A stretch of DNA of 64,000 nt from Hyphomicrobiales bacterium (GTDB lineage: Bacteria; Pseudomonadota; Alphaproteobacteria; Rhizobiales; Rhizobiaceae): contig JAJFHV010000019.1 in NCBI GenBank assembly GCA_021775415.1, forward strand, positions 1 to 64,000, given 5' to 3'. Position numbers and translations under genes: made by a program. Shown here one piece after another: positions 1 to 8,045 of the stretch. Numbering within the stretch: the stretch's first letter is position 1; each line of letters begins with the position of its first letter. Below the pieces are notes generated by a model. That model worked only from the letters and a program-made list of their open reading frames with translations. It was not told the origin of the DNA and did no database searches.

Positions 1-109
1 CGTGAAAAGCCGGTTTCATCTCATCGCCTTTGCCAGATATTGCACCATCAATGTAGTGCTGTACGGTCTGCGCGATAGCGGTGCTCTCATCTATTGTTGT
101 CTTGCTCAT
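1..109 (-). CDS. NTF2-like (SnoaL/lumazine-binding type) protein, 3' part cut off by window edge
   Basis: Only the first 36 codons are inside the window. They read MSKTTIDESTAIAQ, then a segment YIDGAISGKGDEMKPAFH that matches the N-terminus of the complete NTF2-like protein at 7640-8014 (YIDGMKSGRGDDIKPSFH), so the two are paralogues. Proteins of this fold are small alpha+beta barrels that bind a ligand or act as minor enzymes; no substrate can be read here. An AAGGAGA ribosome-binding site lies just before the ATG at 109. The gene starts 23 bases after the carboxymuconolactone decarboxylase-like gene on the same strand and is probably co-transcribed with it. Confidence 0.75.
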   Translation of the reverse strand, partial: MSKTTIDESTAIAQTVQHYIDGAISGKGDEMKPAFH

Positions 110-132
110 GATTGTCTCCTTGTAAATTTCAT

Positions 133-681
133 TCAAGCAGCCTCGGCAATGGCTTCGACACGGGGGAAATCAATTTCTGTGCCAGCAAGATGGTTGAAGT
201 AGTTGGTGAACAGGTTGGCGGCGACATTGCCAAAAATCTCAAGCATTTCTTCCTCGGAGTAACCAGCTGCCTTAACTGAAGCGATGTCGGTGTCGCTGAC
301 ATGGCCACGGTTAACGACCAGTTTGCTGGCAAATGTCAAAGCTGCCTGTGTTTTAACATCGGAGGCATTGCCCGAAAGGTTGCGTTGCATCTCGTCTGCT
401 TCAAGCCCGGCCATTTTGCCAAGTGCGCTATGTGCAGAAGCACAATAATTGCAACCACTATGACCCGCTGTAACCAAAGCAATCTGTTCACGCAAAGCAG
501 CAGGAAGTTTCCCATCGGCGAAAGAGCCAGAGAGCGCCAGATATCCGTTCAATACGGCTGGTGATTGCGCCATGGTTTTAAAAATGTTCGGTACCATGCC
601 AAGTTTGGCTTTTACCGCATCGAGTGTTGGTTTTACGCTTGCCGGCGCATCTGCCGGGTTTACCTGTGTTATACGTTGCAT
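133..681 (-). CDS. Carboxymuconolactone decarboxylase/AhpD-like family protein
   Basis: The 182-residue product carries the AhpD-type active site: E65, then GHSGCNYCASAH with C77, C80 and H84. In the family this CxxC pair does thiol chemistry (peroxidase or alkylhydroperoxidase-like activity); members without a known substrate are called peroxidase-related. No signal peptide is visible, so it is cytoplasmic. The start was set at 681 because AAGGAGATAATC precedes that ATG; an in-frame ATG at 714 has no ribosome-binding site. It leads a probable two-gene operon with the NTF2-like gene. The true substrate is unknown. Confidence 0.85.
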   Translation of the reverse strand: MQRITQVNPADAPASVKPTLDAVKAKLGMVPNIFKTMAQSPAVLNGYLALSGSFADGKLPAALREQIALVTAGHSGCNYCASAHSALGKMAGLEADEMQRNLSGNASDVKTQAALTFASKLVVNRGHVSDTDIASVKAAGYSEEEMLEIFGNVAANLFTNYFNHLAGTEIDFPRVEAIAEAA

Positions 682-849
682 GATTATCTCCTTGAAATTT
701 TGATGTTGGCTCATTTCGTCATGAAATGGCTAGGAGACATAATTGGGGTGGTACCGGGGATTTGATTAGACTGAAATAGCGCAATTGACAGTTGCAAATT
801 ATGAAATGCGCAAACGGCATGATCACGTTTAAATACAGCGATGGGCACA

Positions 850-886
850 AAGCAGACATCAGGAGCGTGGAATGGAATGTCTGCTT
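850..886. repeat. Intergenic palindromic element, GTCTGC/GTCCGC family
   Basis: AAGCAGACAT at 850-859 is repeated as its perfect inverse ATGTCTGCTT at 877-886. The flanks (GGCACA before, GTGACCCAAAGCGG after) match the other members at 6102, 33153, 35501, 41001 and 41638, so this is one copy of a dispersed family. It lies between the CMD-like gene and the 3' end of the cupredoxin gene. Confidence 0.7.
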
Positions 887-951
887 GTGACCCAAAGCGG
901 CCTCTTTGAATGTAATTATGGGCAGTACTTCATTTGTCAACTGAACCCACT

Positions 952-1290
952 TTAAACAACCGCCAACTTCCCCTTCATCTTGGGATGGTATCGGCAGAAA
1001 TAGTCACCCGCAAAATTCTCGGCAACATCAACGGTAGCGCTTTCGCCTTGTTTGAGTTTACCGGTATCCCAGCTTTTATCATCCGCCGTTGCTGTATGCG
1101 GTGCAATGTCATCATTACTAAATATTATGCTGTCACCAGCACGTACATCCAGTGTTTCCGGCTGAAATTTGAAGCTGGTAATTCGCACTTCATGGCTAAC
1201 CGGTCCGGTGGCATTCGCTGGCCGTAGAGCGATGGCAACCGGGGTTGCCATCGCAATCTTAACCAGAACTCTTCTGGTAATGTCAGTCAT
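952..1290 (-). CDS. Tat-exported cupredoxin (type 1 copper protein)
   Basis: The 112-residue protein starts with TRRVLVK followed by a hydrophobic stretch, which fits a twin-arginine signal peptide, so export of a folded copper protein to the periplasm is expected. The mature part is a plastocyanin/amicyanin-like beta sandwich with all four type 1 copper ligands visible: H65 (APHTAT), C99, H102 and M105 (FCRYHPKMKG). It should carry electrons at a mononuclear blue copper site; the partners are not known. It is the last gene of a four-gene run, starting 2 bases after the DUF4142 gene stops. The short ligand loop C-x2-H-x2-M is that of amicyanin-type proteins. Confidence 0.88.
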   Translation of the reverse strand: MTDITRRVLVKIAMATPVAIALRPANATGPVSHEVRITSFKFQPETLDVRAGDSIIFSNDDIAPHTATADDKSWDTGKLKQGESATVDVAENFAGDYFCRYHPKMKGKLAVV

Positions 1291-1292
1291 GA

Positions 1293-1871
1293 TCAGTACA
1301 TTGCTCCGACCATCATTTCGGCGTGGCCTTCATGCACCTTGAAGATTTCCAGGCCGGCCTCGAAGAGTGCCTTCACTTCCGCATTTTCAATATTTGGAAT
1401 GAAGGTGTTTTCAACTAATTCATTGACTGCCTTGTGATAGCCAAGTTCATTTTCCGCGTATCGCTGATCAAATTCGGCGCCGTGCAACTGGGCCATCTCA
1501 TCAACCAACTTGTCGGCATTTTCAGAAAGTGCTTTGCTTAGAAAATTATCTTCCGGCTGAGCGCCGAGTTTTTCCAGCAATGCCAATGCCAGTTCGTTTA
1601 CCGCGGTGTGGTCACGGATCATCGTTTCGGCAAATTTGTGAATTTCCGGATTTTTGGAGATCGCCAAAGCCAGATGGGCGTAGCGGATATCGATATTGTC
1701 AGCTGTGTAGGCCACATGGGCAATCTCAAGATCATTGAGATCAGCCGGTGATTCAGCAAAGGCTGGTGGAATGGCAAGTACAGCAGACATTGCGAGAGCG
1801 GCTAATGCCACCTGGGATAGGCTCAACACGTTGGCGACTGTGATTGCGGCGAAGGAGAGATTGTTTTTCAT
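1293..1871 (-). CDS. DUF4142 exported protein (ferritin-like four-helix)
   Basis: The 192-residue protein has an N-terminal signal peptide (about residues 1-39, ending AFA) and a helical domain with the DUF4142 pattern: HKFAETMIRDHTAVNELAL in the middle and a second HxxAVNELVE-like helix later. DUF4142 proteins are predicted to be ferritin-like helical bundles of the cell envelope; no enzyme activity is established. It lies directly upstream of the cupredoxin gene and is surely co-transcribed with it, which suggests a joint role in periplasmic redox or metal handling. The start at 1871 has a GAAAGGAAT-type ribosome-binding site. Confidence 0.85.
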   Translation of the reverse strand: MKNNLSFAAITVANVLSLSQVALAALAMSAVLAIPPAFAESPADLNDLEIAHVAYTADNIDIRYAHLALAISKNPEIHKFAETMIRDHTAVNELALALLEKLGAQPEDNFLSKALSENADKLVDEMAQLHGAEFDQRYAENELGYHKAVNELVENTFIPNIENAEVKALFEAGLEIFKVHEGHAEMMVGAMY

Positions 1872-1967
1872 TTTCGATTCCTTTCAGGGTTCGAAATGTT
1901 TGAGGGAAGCGTGAAACACGCTCAGGTGGATGCACGATGGGCAAGTTGCGCACCGTGCGCACATTGG

Positions 1968-2243
1968 TCAGTTGGCGATTTCCGCCCCTGCCTCTGCTTC
2001 TATCGGGAAACCAAATTCGGTTCCGACGATGTAGTTGAGATAAGTGTTGAATTGGTCTGCCCCCAAAACTTCAACAGACTGGGCAAGTTCTCTGTCCGGG
2101 AACAGATCAACAAGTGCAATTTGTAGCAGTCGTATTTCGTTGCGAAGGACAATTGCAGGCGCGCCCATCTTGGTTAATTTTTTCAGGCGCGTGCTACTAA
2201 TGAGCACGCGACCCATCTGACGATTTACTTCTTGAGTTTCCAT
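1968..2243 (-). CDS. Hypothetical 91-residue protein in the cupredoxin operon
   Basis: I do not recognise this protein. The start at 2243 is marked by AAGGAGGAACATC; longer upstream reading is not supported. The sequence METQEVNRQMGRVL... is a mixed helical, soluble-looking protein without signal peptide or cysteines, with a C-terminal acidic/alanine-rich tail (EAEAGAEIAN). It lies between a small secreted protein gene and the DUF4142 gene on the same strand with short gaps, so it is probably in the same transcript. Confidence 0.65.
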   Translation of the reverse strand: METQEVNRQMGRVLISSTRLKKLTKMGAPAIVLRNEIRLLQIALVDLFPDRELAQSVEVLGADQFNTYLNYIVGTEFGFPIEAEAGAEIAN

Positions 2244-2289
2244 GATGTTCCTCCTTTTTGAGTTTCGAGCCTTGACTTGCGATGAAAAG

Positions 2290-2694
2290 CTAATTTTTCT
2301 GAATTTGAATACGAATTCTTGGCACTTTGGATTTTCCATCATCAAAATGGTCATGCCGATTCCAGTTCAAGTCAGTGTCAATTTCGGACAACCGACTAAC
2401 TCCAGTTATCGCCGTAGCTGCCGTATTTTTGACTAAGGTGGTCGAGCCAGAGTGGGTCGGATGCCGATTAGTCTTGGCGCCACTCTCAAGATAAATGGGG
2501 TCGGTCACATGCCCAATTCGATAGATATCGATGCCCAGAAAATCACAGGTGTGCACATGAATATGTTGGCTGTGTTCGCTAAACGTCAGATCACGCGGAA
2601 GGCAAGCCATCTCCGCAGATGCTACAGTGGCATTCACTGCAAGCGAACTTCCAGCAATTGCAACACTCGTCATAATTTGCGTAACTGTATTCAT
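2290..2694 (-). CDS. Hypothetical secreted His-containing protein, first gene of the cupredoxin operon
   Basis: The 134-residue product begins with a signal peptide (MNTVTQIMTSVAIAG... cleavage likely after VASA near residue 27). The mature part has a cluster SEHSQHIHVHTCDF with four histidines and a cysteine that could bind a metal, then a basic tail. A GAGGTG ribosome-binding site precedes the ATG at 2694. The family is not recognised. Position at the head of a run that ends with a copper protein makes metal binding an attractive but unproven idea. Confidence 0.55.
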   Translation of the reverse strand: MNTVTQIMTSVAIAGSSLAVNATVASAEMACLPRDLTFSEHSQHIHVHTCDFLGIDIYRIGHVTDPIYLESGAKTNRHPTHSGSTTLVKNTAATAITGVSRLSEIDTDLNWNRHDHFDDGKSKVPRIRIQIQKN

Positions 2695-2856
2695 GGAAAG
2701 TCACCTCGCGTTTAGTGACATCCAAGATATTTCTCGCCTGCAATTTTGATAAGAAAGATAATCTGAAAGAGACCATTTCAGTTCTCAATGATTAGCCGGA
2801 CTGGCAATCTTGTTGATGCATTGCAGGGACTCAATCAGTTCAGAAGCAGAGACGGT

Positions 2857-3756
2857 TCATTGCAGCGCCTCGTGTTTTCTGAGGTGCTCAACGCAGTGAT
2901 CGACTACCGCACGGACACGCGTTGATGTCTGGCCTGCTTCTTTGTGCATGACATGCACTGGTATGGGTGGCATTTCGAAATTTTCCAGCACTATCGCCAG
3001 TTTCCCTTGAGCCAACTCTGAAGTCACCATGTAAGAGAAAACACGAGTTATGCCACGCCCTGCCACAGCGGCGGCTATTGCTACATCCGCCTTATTAACG
3101 TGCAGCTGTGATTGAGGTGTATAGCTTATGCTGCCACCGTTGCTTTGAAAATTCCATTCCCCATTTGGTGCCATATTCACGAAGTCAATTACTCGGTGAT
3201 CAACCAGTTGGCAGGGATCATCTGGGACCCCAAGCTTCTCCAAATAATCCGGCGACGCACACAAAATGCTGCGTACACTGCCCACTCGCACGGCGGAGAA
3301 CGACGAATCCGGCAACTCCGCGATGCGAACAGCCACATCAACTCCTTCTTCAAGAAGATGAACAATCAGATCGTAGAGTTGAAAGGAGACCTGAATTTCA
3401 GGGTATCGATCCATCATGTCAAACATTATCGGCATAAGAACCATGCGCCCGAATGGAACAGATGCCGTTATTGAGACGACACCGCGGGGGGCAGAATGTA
3501 TCCCGGTCGCATTCAAACCCGCTTCTTCAAACTCCGCAAGAATACGTCTGCAGTCCGTTAAATAGCGTCGTCCCGCTTCGGTTAGTTGAAGTAAGCGAGT
3601 AGATCGGTGGAGCAATCGGGCCCCAAGGCGCTCTTCAAGTTCCGAGATTGCGCGCGTCACGGTAGGTGCAGACATGTTGAGCTTCCGTGCAGCGGCCGCA
3701 AAACCTGACTCGTCTGCGACGCTGATAAACACTGACATGGCCTGCAAACGATCCAT
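2857..3756 (-). CDS. LysR-family transcriptional regulator
   Basis: The 299-residue protein has an N-terminal winged helix-turn-helix (MDRLQAMSVFISVADESGFA, then AAARKLNMSAPTVTRAISELEERLG) and a periplasmic-binding-protein-like effector domain beginning around residue 90 (GVVSITASVPFGR). The start at 3756 is chosen because GGTGGA lies six bases before it; an ATG two codons upstream is too close. It is divergent from the VOC and PNPOx-reductase genes, the standard arrangement for a LysR protein controlling its neighbours through the shared 120-base gap. The inducer is unknown. Confidence 0.92.
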   Translation of the reverse strand: MDRLQAMSVFISVADESGFAAAARKLNMSAPTVTRAISELEERLGARLLHRSTRLLQLTEAGRRYLTDCRRILAEFEEAGLNATGIHSAPRGVVSITASVPFGRMVLMPIMFDMMDRYPEIQVSFQLYDLIVHLLEEGVDVAVRIAELPDSSFSAVRVGSVRSILCASPDYLEKLGVPDDPCQLVDHRVIDFVNMAPNGEWNFQSNGGSISYTPQSQLHVNKADVAIAAAVAGRGITRVFSYMVTSELAQGKLAIVLENFEMPPIPVHVMHKEAGQTSTRVRAVVDHCVEHLRKHEALQ

Positions 3757-3876
3757 CAACATTCCACCAAATGAAACAATCAATTTCGAATTATGCCTGT
3801 TCCCGCTTTTATTGCAATCAGCCAGTATCGAATAGAATAATAAACGTATCATCATCTAACCTGAAGGAAGTTGAAA

Positions 3877-4287
3877 ATGGCGGAACATCCCTTAACACAA
3901 GGCGCGCATCACATCGGACTTACCGTTCCCGACCTAAATAAAACAAAGGCGTTCTTTATCGACGTTTTGGGATTTAATCAGGTTGGTGAGATTCCTGACT
4001 ACCCTGCGGTGTTCGTAAGTGACGGCACCACCATGATCACTCTCTGGCAAGTTAGGGACCCCGAAAACGCAGTGCCGTTTGACCGAAAAAATGTGATTGG
4101 CCTGCATCATCTTGCACTCAATGTTGGTGGAGTGGACAATCTAAAGGCATTGCAGGACACACTAGAGTGCCAAAGTGACATCGAGATGGAATTTGGCCCG
4201 GAATCGTTGGGCGGAAGTTCCACGCTGCATATGATGTGTTTTATTCCTGGTGGAATTCGTGTCGAGTTTATTGCGCCAGCCGCTTAG
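3877..4287 (+). CDS. VOC/glyoxalase-superfamily protein
   Basis: This 136-residue protein shows the vicinal oxygen chelate pattern: HHIGLTVPDL at residues 11-20, IGLHHLALNV at 74-83 and a terminal IRVEFIAP with E130. H12, the H77/H78 pair and E130 are the usual metal-ligand positions. Members are glyoxalases, ring-cleaving dioxygenases, or resistance proteins; the sequence does not say which. The ATG at 3877 has GAAGGAAG upstream. It is the first gene of a putative two-gene operon with the downstream flavin reductase fusion, controlled by the divergent LysR gene. Confidence 0.87.
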   Translation: MAEHPLTQGAHHIGLTVPDLNKTKAFFIDVLGFNQVGEIPDYPAVFVSDGTTMITLWQVRDPENAVPFDRKNVIGLHHLALNVGGVDNLKALQDTLECQSDIEMEFGPESLGGSSTLHMMCFIPGGIRVEFIAPAA

Positions 4288-4372
4288 GCAATTTTGGACA
4301 CAGCCTCACAAGACCGGTTTGAGGCAAAACAAATCCCGATTCGGCAAACTCCCCTCCCTGACAGCCGGATCG

Positions 4373-4409
4373 CCCGCGGGTGGCAACCTTCCCGTGCACC
4401 ACCCGCGGG
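4373..4409 (+). other. Strong intercistronic hairpin
   Basis: CCCGCGGGTGG at 4373-4383 is followed after 15 bases by its perfect inverse CCACCCGCGGG at 4399-4409. There is no U-run after it, so it is not a classical terminator. It lies 27 bases before the start of the PNPOx-reductase gene and may stabilise the upstream VOC mRNA or reduce read-through. Confidence 0.6.
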
Positions 4410-4436
4410 CAGCACTTACCCACTGGAGGAACTATT

Positions 4437-6092
4437 GTGAGTATGAACCAACCACCAAAGGATGAAGTCTCGCCATTTCACGATGGCGAGCATGCCGTTC
4501 AAGAAAGGCTGGGCGTGCGCCACATTGAAGATTGGGCACGCAAAGTCGTGCACGATCATCTTCCGGAACAACATCGGGTGTTTCACACAGCACAACCGTT
4601 TCTCGTGGTCTCGGCGCGAGATGACCAAAATCGCCCCTGGGTAACTTTGCTGGACGGACCAGATGGCTTTGTAACATCACCCGACCCAAAGCAGCTCGTG
4701 ATTGGCGCAACGCCTTCCTCCGGTGATGCGCTTTCAGAAGCGTTCAATGCCGGGAGGGATGTCGGCATCCTCGGTATCGAGCTTGCTACTCGGCGCCGAA
4801 ATCGGGTCAATGGCCGGGTCATCTCAAATGGTTCAAATTCAATTGTAGTGGGGGTCGAGCAGGCTTTTGGCAATTGCCCACAATATATACGCGAGCGCGA
4901 ATGGCGACGGGTGGATAGGACACCTCCCACAAAGAGCAAACGCGCTAACTTGCTGACCTCTGCACAGCGGGAATGGATTGAGAACTCGGACACATTTTTC
5001 ATTGCAAGCGGATTTCGCGGCGAAGGTGAGAGCCCGACGTTCGGCATGGACGCATCACACCGGGGCGGCGAACGTGGATTCGTCCGCGTCCTCGATGACC
5101 AGCGATTGCAGTTTCCGGACTATGCTGGAAACAATCACTACAATACAATTGGCAATCTTGTAGTTGATCCCAGAACTGGATTCCTGTTCATAAATTTTGA
5201 GACTGGAAGCTTGCTGCAGCTAACTGGTACGGCTTCGATTGACTGGGATTCGGATGCAGTTAGCGAGCACCCGGGTGCTCGACGCCTGGTGTGCCTGGAT
5301 ATAGAAGAAATTGTCGAGGTTCGTTCCGCTGTCAAACTGCGCTGGGACGCGGACGCGGAGTCGGTTCGATCTCTACGACTGGTGGAAAAAATGCCCGAAA
5401 GCGAAGATGTGACATCATTTATCTTCGAAGCGCGTGATGGCGGTCCACTCACCGCATTTGAGCCAGGGCAACATTTGCCAATCGAGATATCCCTACCAGG
5501 TACAAAAGAGCCTACCCGCAGAACCTATTCACTTTCCAGTTCTCCGAATGATGATCAGTACCGGATCACCGTAAAACGTGAACCCAAGGGATTGGTGTCA
5601 GGATATTTGCATGGCGGCATTAAGCCAGGAGCCATCATTGATAGTCGTCGGCCGGCCGGCGATTTCATGATGACATGCAACATTTGCCCACTTGTTCTGG
5701 TCAGTGCCGGAGTAGGTGTAACGCCGATGGTAAGCATTCTTCACACGGTGGCGAAAGAGAAAAGCAGCCGGCCAATCTGGTTCATTCACGGTGCTCGTGA
5801 TGGCAATCATCATCCGCTTGCTGACGAAGTTCGCAATATCGCTGCGGATGTCTCGAATATCACTGTTCATGTTGCCTATAGCCAGCCCGCAGTTACAGAC
5901 AAACAAGGTATACACTACGACAGCGAGGGGCGTGTTAGCGGAGCGCTTCTGGCCGATCTCGTACAAAATGTCGATGCGCATTATTTCCTCTGCGGCCCAA
6001 CGCAGTTTATGGCTGAAATTCAGAACAGCCTGGAACAACAAGACATTCCTGCAGACCAGATTCATTTTGAGACGTTTGGACCAGCGGGTTGA
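4437..6092 (+). CDS. Pyridoxamine-5'-phosphate oxidase-like / ferredoxin-NADP reductase fusion
   Basis: The 551-residue protein has an N-terminal split-barrel flavin domain of the PNPOx-like family (about residues 45-200, FLVVSARDDQNRPWVTLL) and a C-terminal ferredoxin-reductase module: FAD motif RRTYSLSSSP near residue 361, nucleotide-binding VSAGVGVTPMVSIL near 421 and CGPTQFM near 518. It should move electrons from NAD(P)H through flavin to an unknown acceptor. Similar fusions often end with a 2Fe-2S domain; here the protein stops right after the reductase domain. The GTG at 4437 is chosen because GGAGG lies seven bases before it; an ATG two codons on is farther away. Confidence 0.85.
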   Translation: MSMNQPPKDEVSPFHDGEHAVQERLGVRHIEDWARKVVHDHLPEQHRVFHTAQPFLVVSARDDQNRPWVTLLDGPDGFVTSPDPKQLVIGATPSSGDALSEAFNAGRDVGILGIELATRRRNRVNGRVISNGSNSIVVGVEQAFGNCPQYIREREWRRVDRTPPTKSKRANLLTSAQREWIENSDTFFIASGFRGEGESPTFGMDASHRGGERGFVRVLDDQRLQFPDYAGNNHYNTIGNLVVDPRTGFLFINFETGSLLQLTGTASIDWDSDAVSEHPGARRLVCLDIEEIVEVRSAVKLRWDADAESVRSLRLVEKMPESEDVTSFIFEARDGGPLTAFEPGQHLPIEISLPGTKEPTRRTYSLSSSPNDDQYRITVKREPKGLVSGYLHGGIKPGAIIDSRRPAGDFMMTCNICPLVLVSAGVGVTPMVSILHTVAKEKSSRPIWFIHGARDGNHHPLADEVRNIAADVSNITVHVAYSQPAVTDKQGIHYDSEGRVSGALLADLVQNVDAHYFLCGPTQFMAEIQNSLEQQDIPADQIHFETFGPAG

Positions 6093-6101
6093 GGCCAAAA
6101 C

Positions 6102-6125
6102 GTCCGCTTCTGGCACAAAGCGGAC
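6102..6125. repeat. Intergenic palindromic element, GTCCGC family
   Basis: GTCCGCTT at 6102-6109 and AAGCGGAC at 6118-6125 form a perfect 8-bp inverted repeat around CTGGCACA. It starts ten bases after the PNPOx-reductase stop codon. The rest of the gap up to the next gene (6294) shows no recognised feature. Confidence 0.75.
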
Positions 6126-6293
6126 ATATCTTTATACCGTGGAATGGCGGCTAAGCCAACTTTGCGGTCTTTGATAATGGTCGCCAAATTCGAGCTTGCG
6201 ACACGGTCTGAATGAGCACTATTGCCAGGAATGGACATACATCGTGTTTGATCTGCAAAGAGATTTTATCGCTGGAACCAAAGGGGAAATTCT

Positions 6294-7217
6294 TCACGCC
6301 TGATTGCCCCTGTAACTTGCCCAGTCATAGTTGCTGCCATATCTCTTCCCCAAAAATTCTACAAATGTCTTCACCTTGGGCGGCACGAAGCGTTGGTAGG
6401 AATGCACGGCGTAGAGCGGGGTCCGGTCTGGCACCGGCGAATGCTTGGGCATAACCTCGACTAACTCCCCGTTCGCCAGATAGGGCCCAACCAGCCATTC
6501 CGGGGCAAGGACCAGCCCCAATGCATCCCGGGCTGCATTTATCAGGGCATTACCGCTATTGGCGTTGAAACTTCCCGATGCGCGGATGTCGACGGTGCGG
6601 GCGCCGGATTTGAACCGCCAGACATTGTAACCGGCATGTGTCTTGAAGATCAGACAGTTGTGGTTGGCAAGATCTTGGGGCTGCTCCGGCGTGCCGGTGC
6701 GATTCAGATAATCCGGACTGGCGCACAAAGTGCGCCGCGCCTCACCGATCTTGCGAGCGCGCAGCGTTGAATCTTCAAGCTGACCTACACGGACGGCCAG
6801 GTCGTATCCTTCGCCCACCAGGTCCACCATCTGGTCGGTGAAGGAGAGCGCGAAATGCACTTCGGGCCAGCGGGTCTGAAATTCGCCGATGCCGGCCGTC
6901 AGGTGGCGCTCCATGCTGGCTGGCATCGTCAGACGGATGAGGCCTGAAGGATGCTCTTCCAACTGTGCGGCTATGATCCTGGCTTCTTCGAGATCAAGGA
7001 GTATGTCGCGCGTGCGTTCGTAGAATGAGCGGCCGGTTTCGGTCAGGTTCAATTTTCGCGTGGTCCGGTGAAACAAGGCGGCGCCGACCCAGCCCTCCAG
7101 TTCCACGATACGCCGCGAGACCGAGGAGGGCGCGAGACCCGACTGCCGGCCAGCCTCGGAAAACGAACCGGTTTCCACCGCTTTTGCAAACAGTGACAGT
7201 GCTGTCAGCGTGTCCAT
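6294..7217 (-). CDS. LysR-family transcriptional regulator
   Basis: The 307-residue protein begins with a winged helix-turn-helix (LFAKAVETGSFSEAGRQSGLAPSSVSRRIVELE) and continues with the LysR effector-binding domain (GLIRLTMPASMERHLTAGIG). A CGGAGGAA ribosome-binding site precedes the ATG at 7217. It is divergent from DUF1127 and NTF2-like genes, with about 125 bases between, which it may regulate. It resembles the LysR protein at 2857-3756 in architecture (both CrgA-like), but the two are clearly different proteins. Confidence 0.92.
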   Translation of the reverse strand: MDTLTALSLFAKAVETGSFSEAGRQSGLAPSSVSRRIVELEGWVGAALFHRTTRKLNLTETGRSFYERTRDILLDLEEARIIAAQLEEHPSGLIRLTMPASMERHLTAGIGEFQTRWPEVHFALSFTDQMVDLVGEGYDLAVRVGQLEDSTLRARKIGEARRTLCASPDYLNRTGTPEQPQDLANHNCLIFKTHAGYNVWRFKSGARTVDIRASGSFNANSGNALINAARDALGLVLAPEWLVGPYLANGELVEVMPKHSPVPDRTPLYAVHSYQRFVPPKVKTFVEFLGKRYGSNYDWASYRGNQA

Positions 7218-7344
7218 TGGTGTTCCTCCGTCGATGTTATTTGTGCAATTGTCGCAAAGAAGAATTGCATACTTTTGTTCTAATTAAAAACAGCAATTCT
7301 CCTATATTTGTTTACAGGCCAACCAAAAACGGATTGAACGCGCC

Positions 7345-7659
7345 ATGATCAAGACTTTAAACAACATGTTTGCCTCGATGGCAGAGCTGCACAGACGCCG
7401 CTCCAGCATCCGCGCATTGTCGGGATTAAGCGACACAACATTCAAGGATATCGGGATGCATCGAAGCGAGATCGAGTCGGTAGCCACTGAATTGAATACC
7501 ACGATGCCGAGTTCCAGAATTATCACACGCCGAAACTCCCGAGATCCTGAAAATTCTACCCAACGTGTTTCGGCTTCGTCCCAACCTGCCGGTGGGGCCG
7601 TTAGTTTATCCACTGAGAAATCTGAAAGGAAATTGAACCGTGAATACCATACCTGCTGA
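7345..7659 (+). CDS. DUF1127 domain protein with long tail
   Basis: Residues 1-50 carry the DUF1127 pattern (RRRSSIRALSGLSDTTFKDIGMHRSEIESV), a short helical motif common in alphaproteobacteria and sometimes linked to RNA binding. The protein is 104 residues, longer than the usual 45-80, with a polar Ser/Thr/Arg-rich tail and no second domain. The ribosome-binding site is weak. Its 3' end overlaps the GTG start of the NTF2-like gene by 20 bases, so the two are probably translated from one mRNA. The tail may be partly the result of read-through into the next gene's leader. Confidence 0.7.
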   Translation: MIKTLNNMFASMAELHRRRSSIRALSGLSDTTFKDIGMHRSEIESVATELNTTMPSSRIITRRNSRDPENSTQRVSASSQPAGGAVSLSTEKSERKLNREYHTC

Positions 7660-8014
7660 CCTGCACCAAAATGAAGCAATCGCCAAAGTCATTCAGCCCT
7701 ACATCGACGGTATGAAATCCGGCAGGGGTGACGACATAAAGCCTTCGTTCCACACGGACGCGACGATCTTTGGCTATGCCGGCGCCGACCTGTTTGGCGG
7801 CCCCATACAGTTGCTGTTTGACTGGTGTGACCAGGGCGGTCCAGCAACCGGACTTCAAGCACGGATCGCCAGCATCGATATTGCCAAAACAATTGCCACC
7901 GTTCGGCTCGAACTCACCAACCTCCATGGAGCCCAGTACACCGACATGTTCACGCTTCTCAAAATCGACGGGACGTGGAAGGTCATGAGCAAAGTCTTCC
8001 ATCTGCATTCCTGA
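7640..8014 (+). CDS. NTF2-like (putative lumazine-binding) protein
   Basis: The 124-residue product is a complete cone-shaped NTF2-like domain: helical N-terminus (NEAIAKVIQPYIDGMKSG), then beta strands DATIFGYAG, TVRLELTN, YTDMFTLLKIDGTWKVMSKVF. Family members include lumazine-binding and ring-modifying proteins; no catalytic residues can be assigned. Start is GTG at 7640 with GAAAGGAAA upstream. It is a paralogue of the truncated gene at the window's left edge and was followed by an old-yellow-enzyme gene of which only a stub remains, so its original role was probably in a redox operon under the divergent LysR gene. Confidence 0.83.
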   Translation: MNTIPADLHQNEAIAKVIQPYIDGMKSGRGDDIKPSFHTDATIFGYAGADLFGGPIQLLFDWCDQGGPATGLQARIASIDIAKTIATVRLELTNLHGAQYTDMFTLLKIDGTWKVMSKVFHLHS

Positions 8015-8045
8015 CCGGTCATCGGGTGCACCAACGATTTACAGA

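Noticed and set aside
719-940. Minus-strand ORF of 73 residues
   Set aside because: It runs through the palindromic repeat at 850-886 and has no ribosome-binding site or protein-like composition.
3108-3474. Two overlapping plus-strand ORFs inside the LysR gene
   Set aside because: They are antisense shadows of a well-supported regulator gene.
5598-6116. 172-residue minus-strand ORF opposite the flavin-reductase domain
   Set aside because: The plus-strand frame has clear FAD and NAD motifs; the antisense ORF has no start signal or domain.
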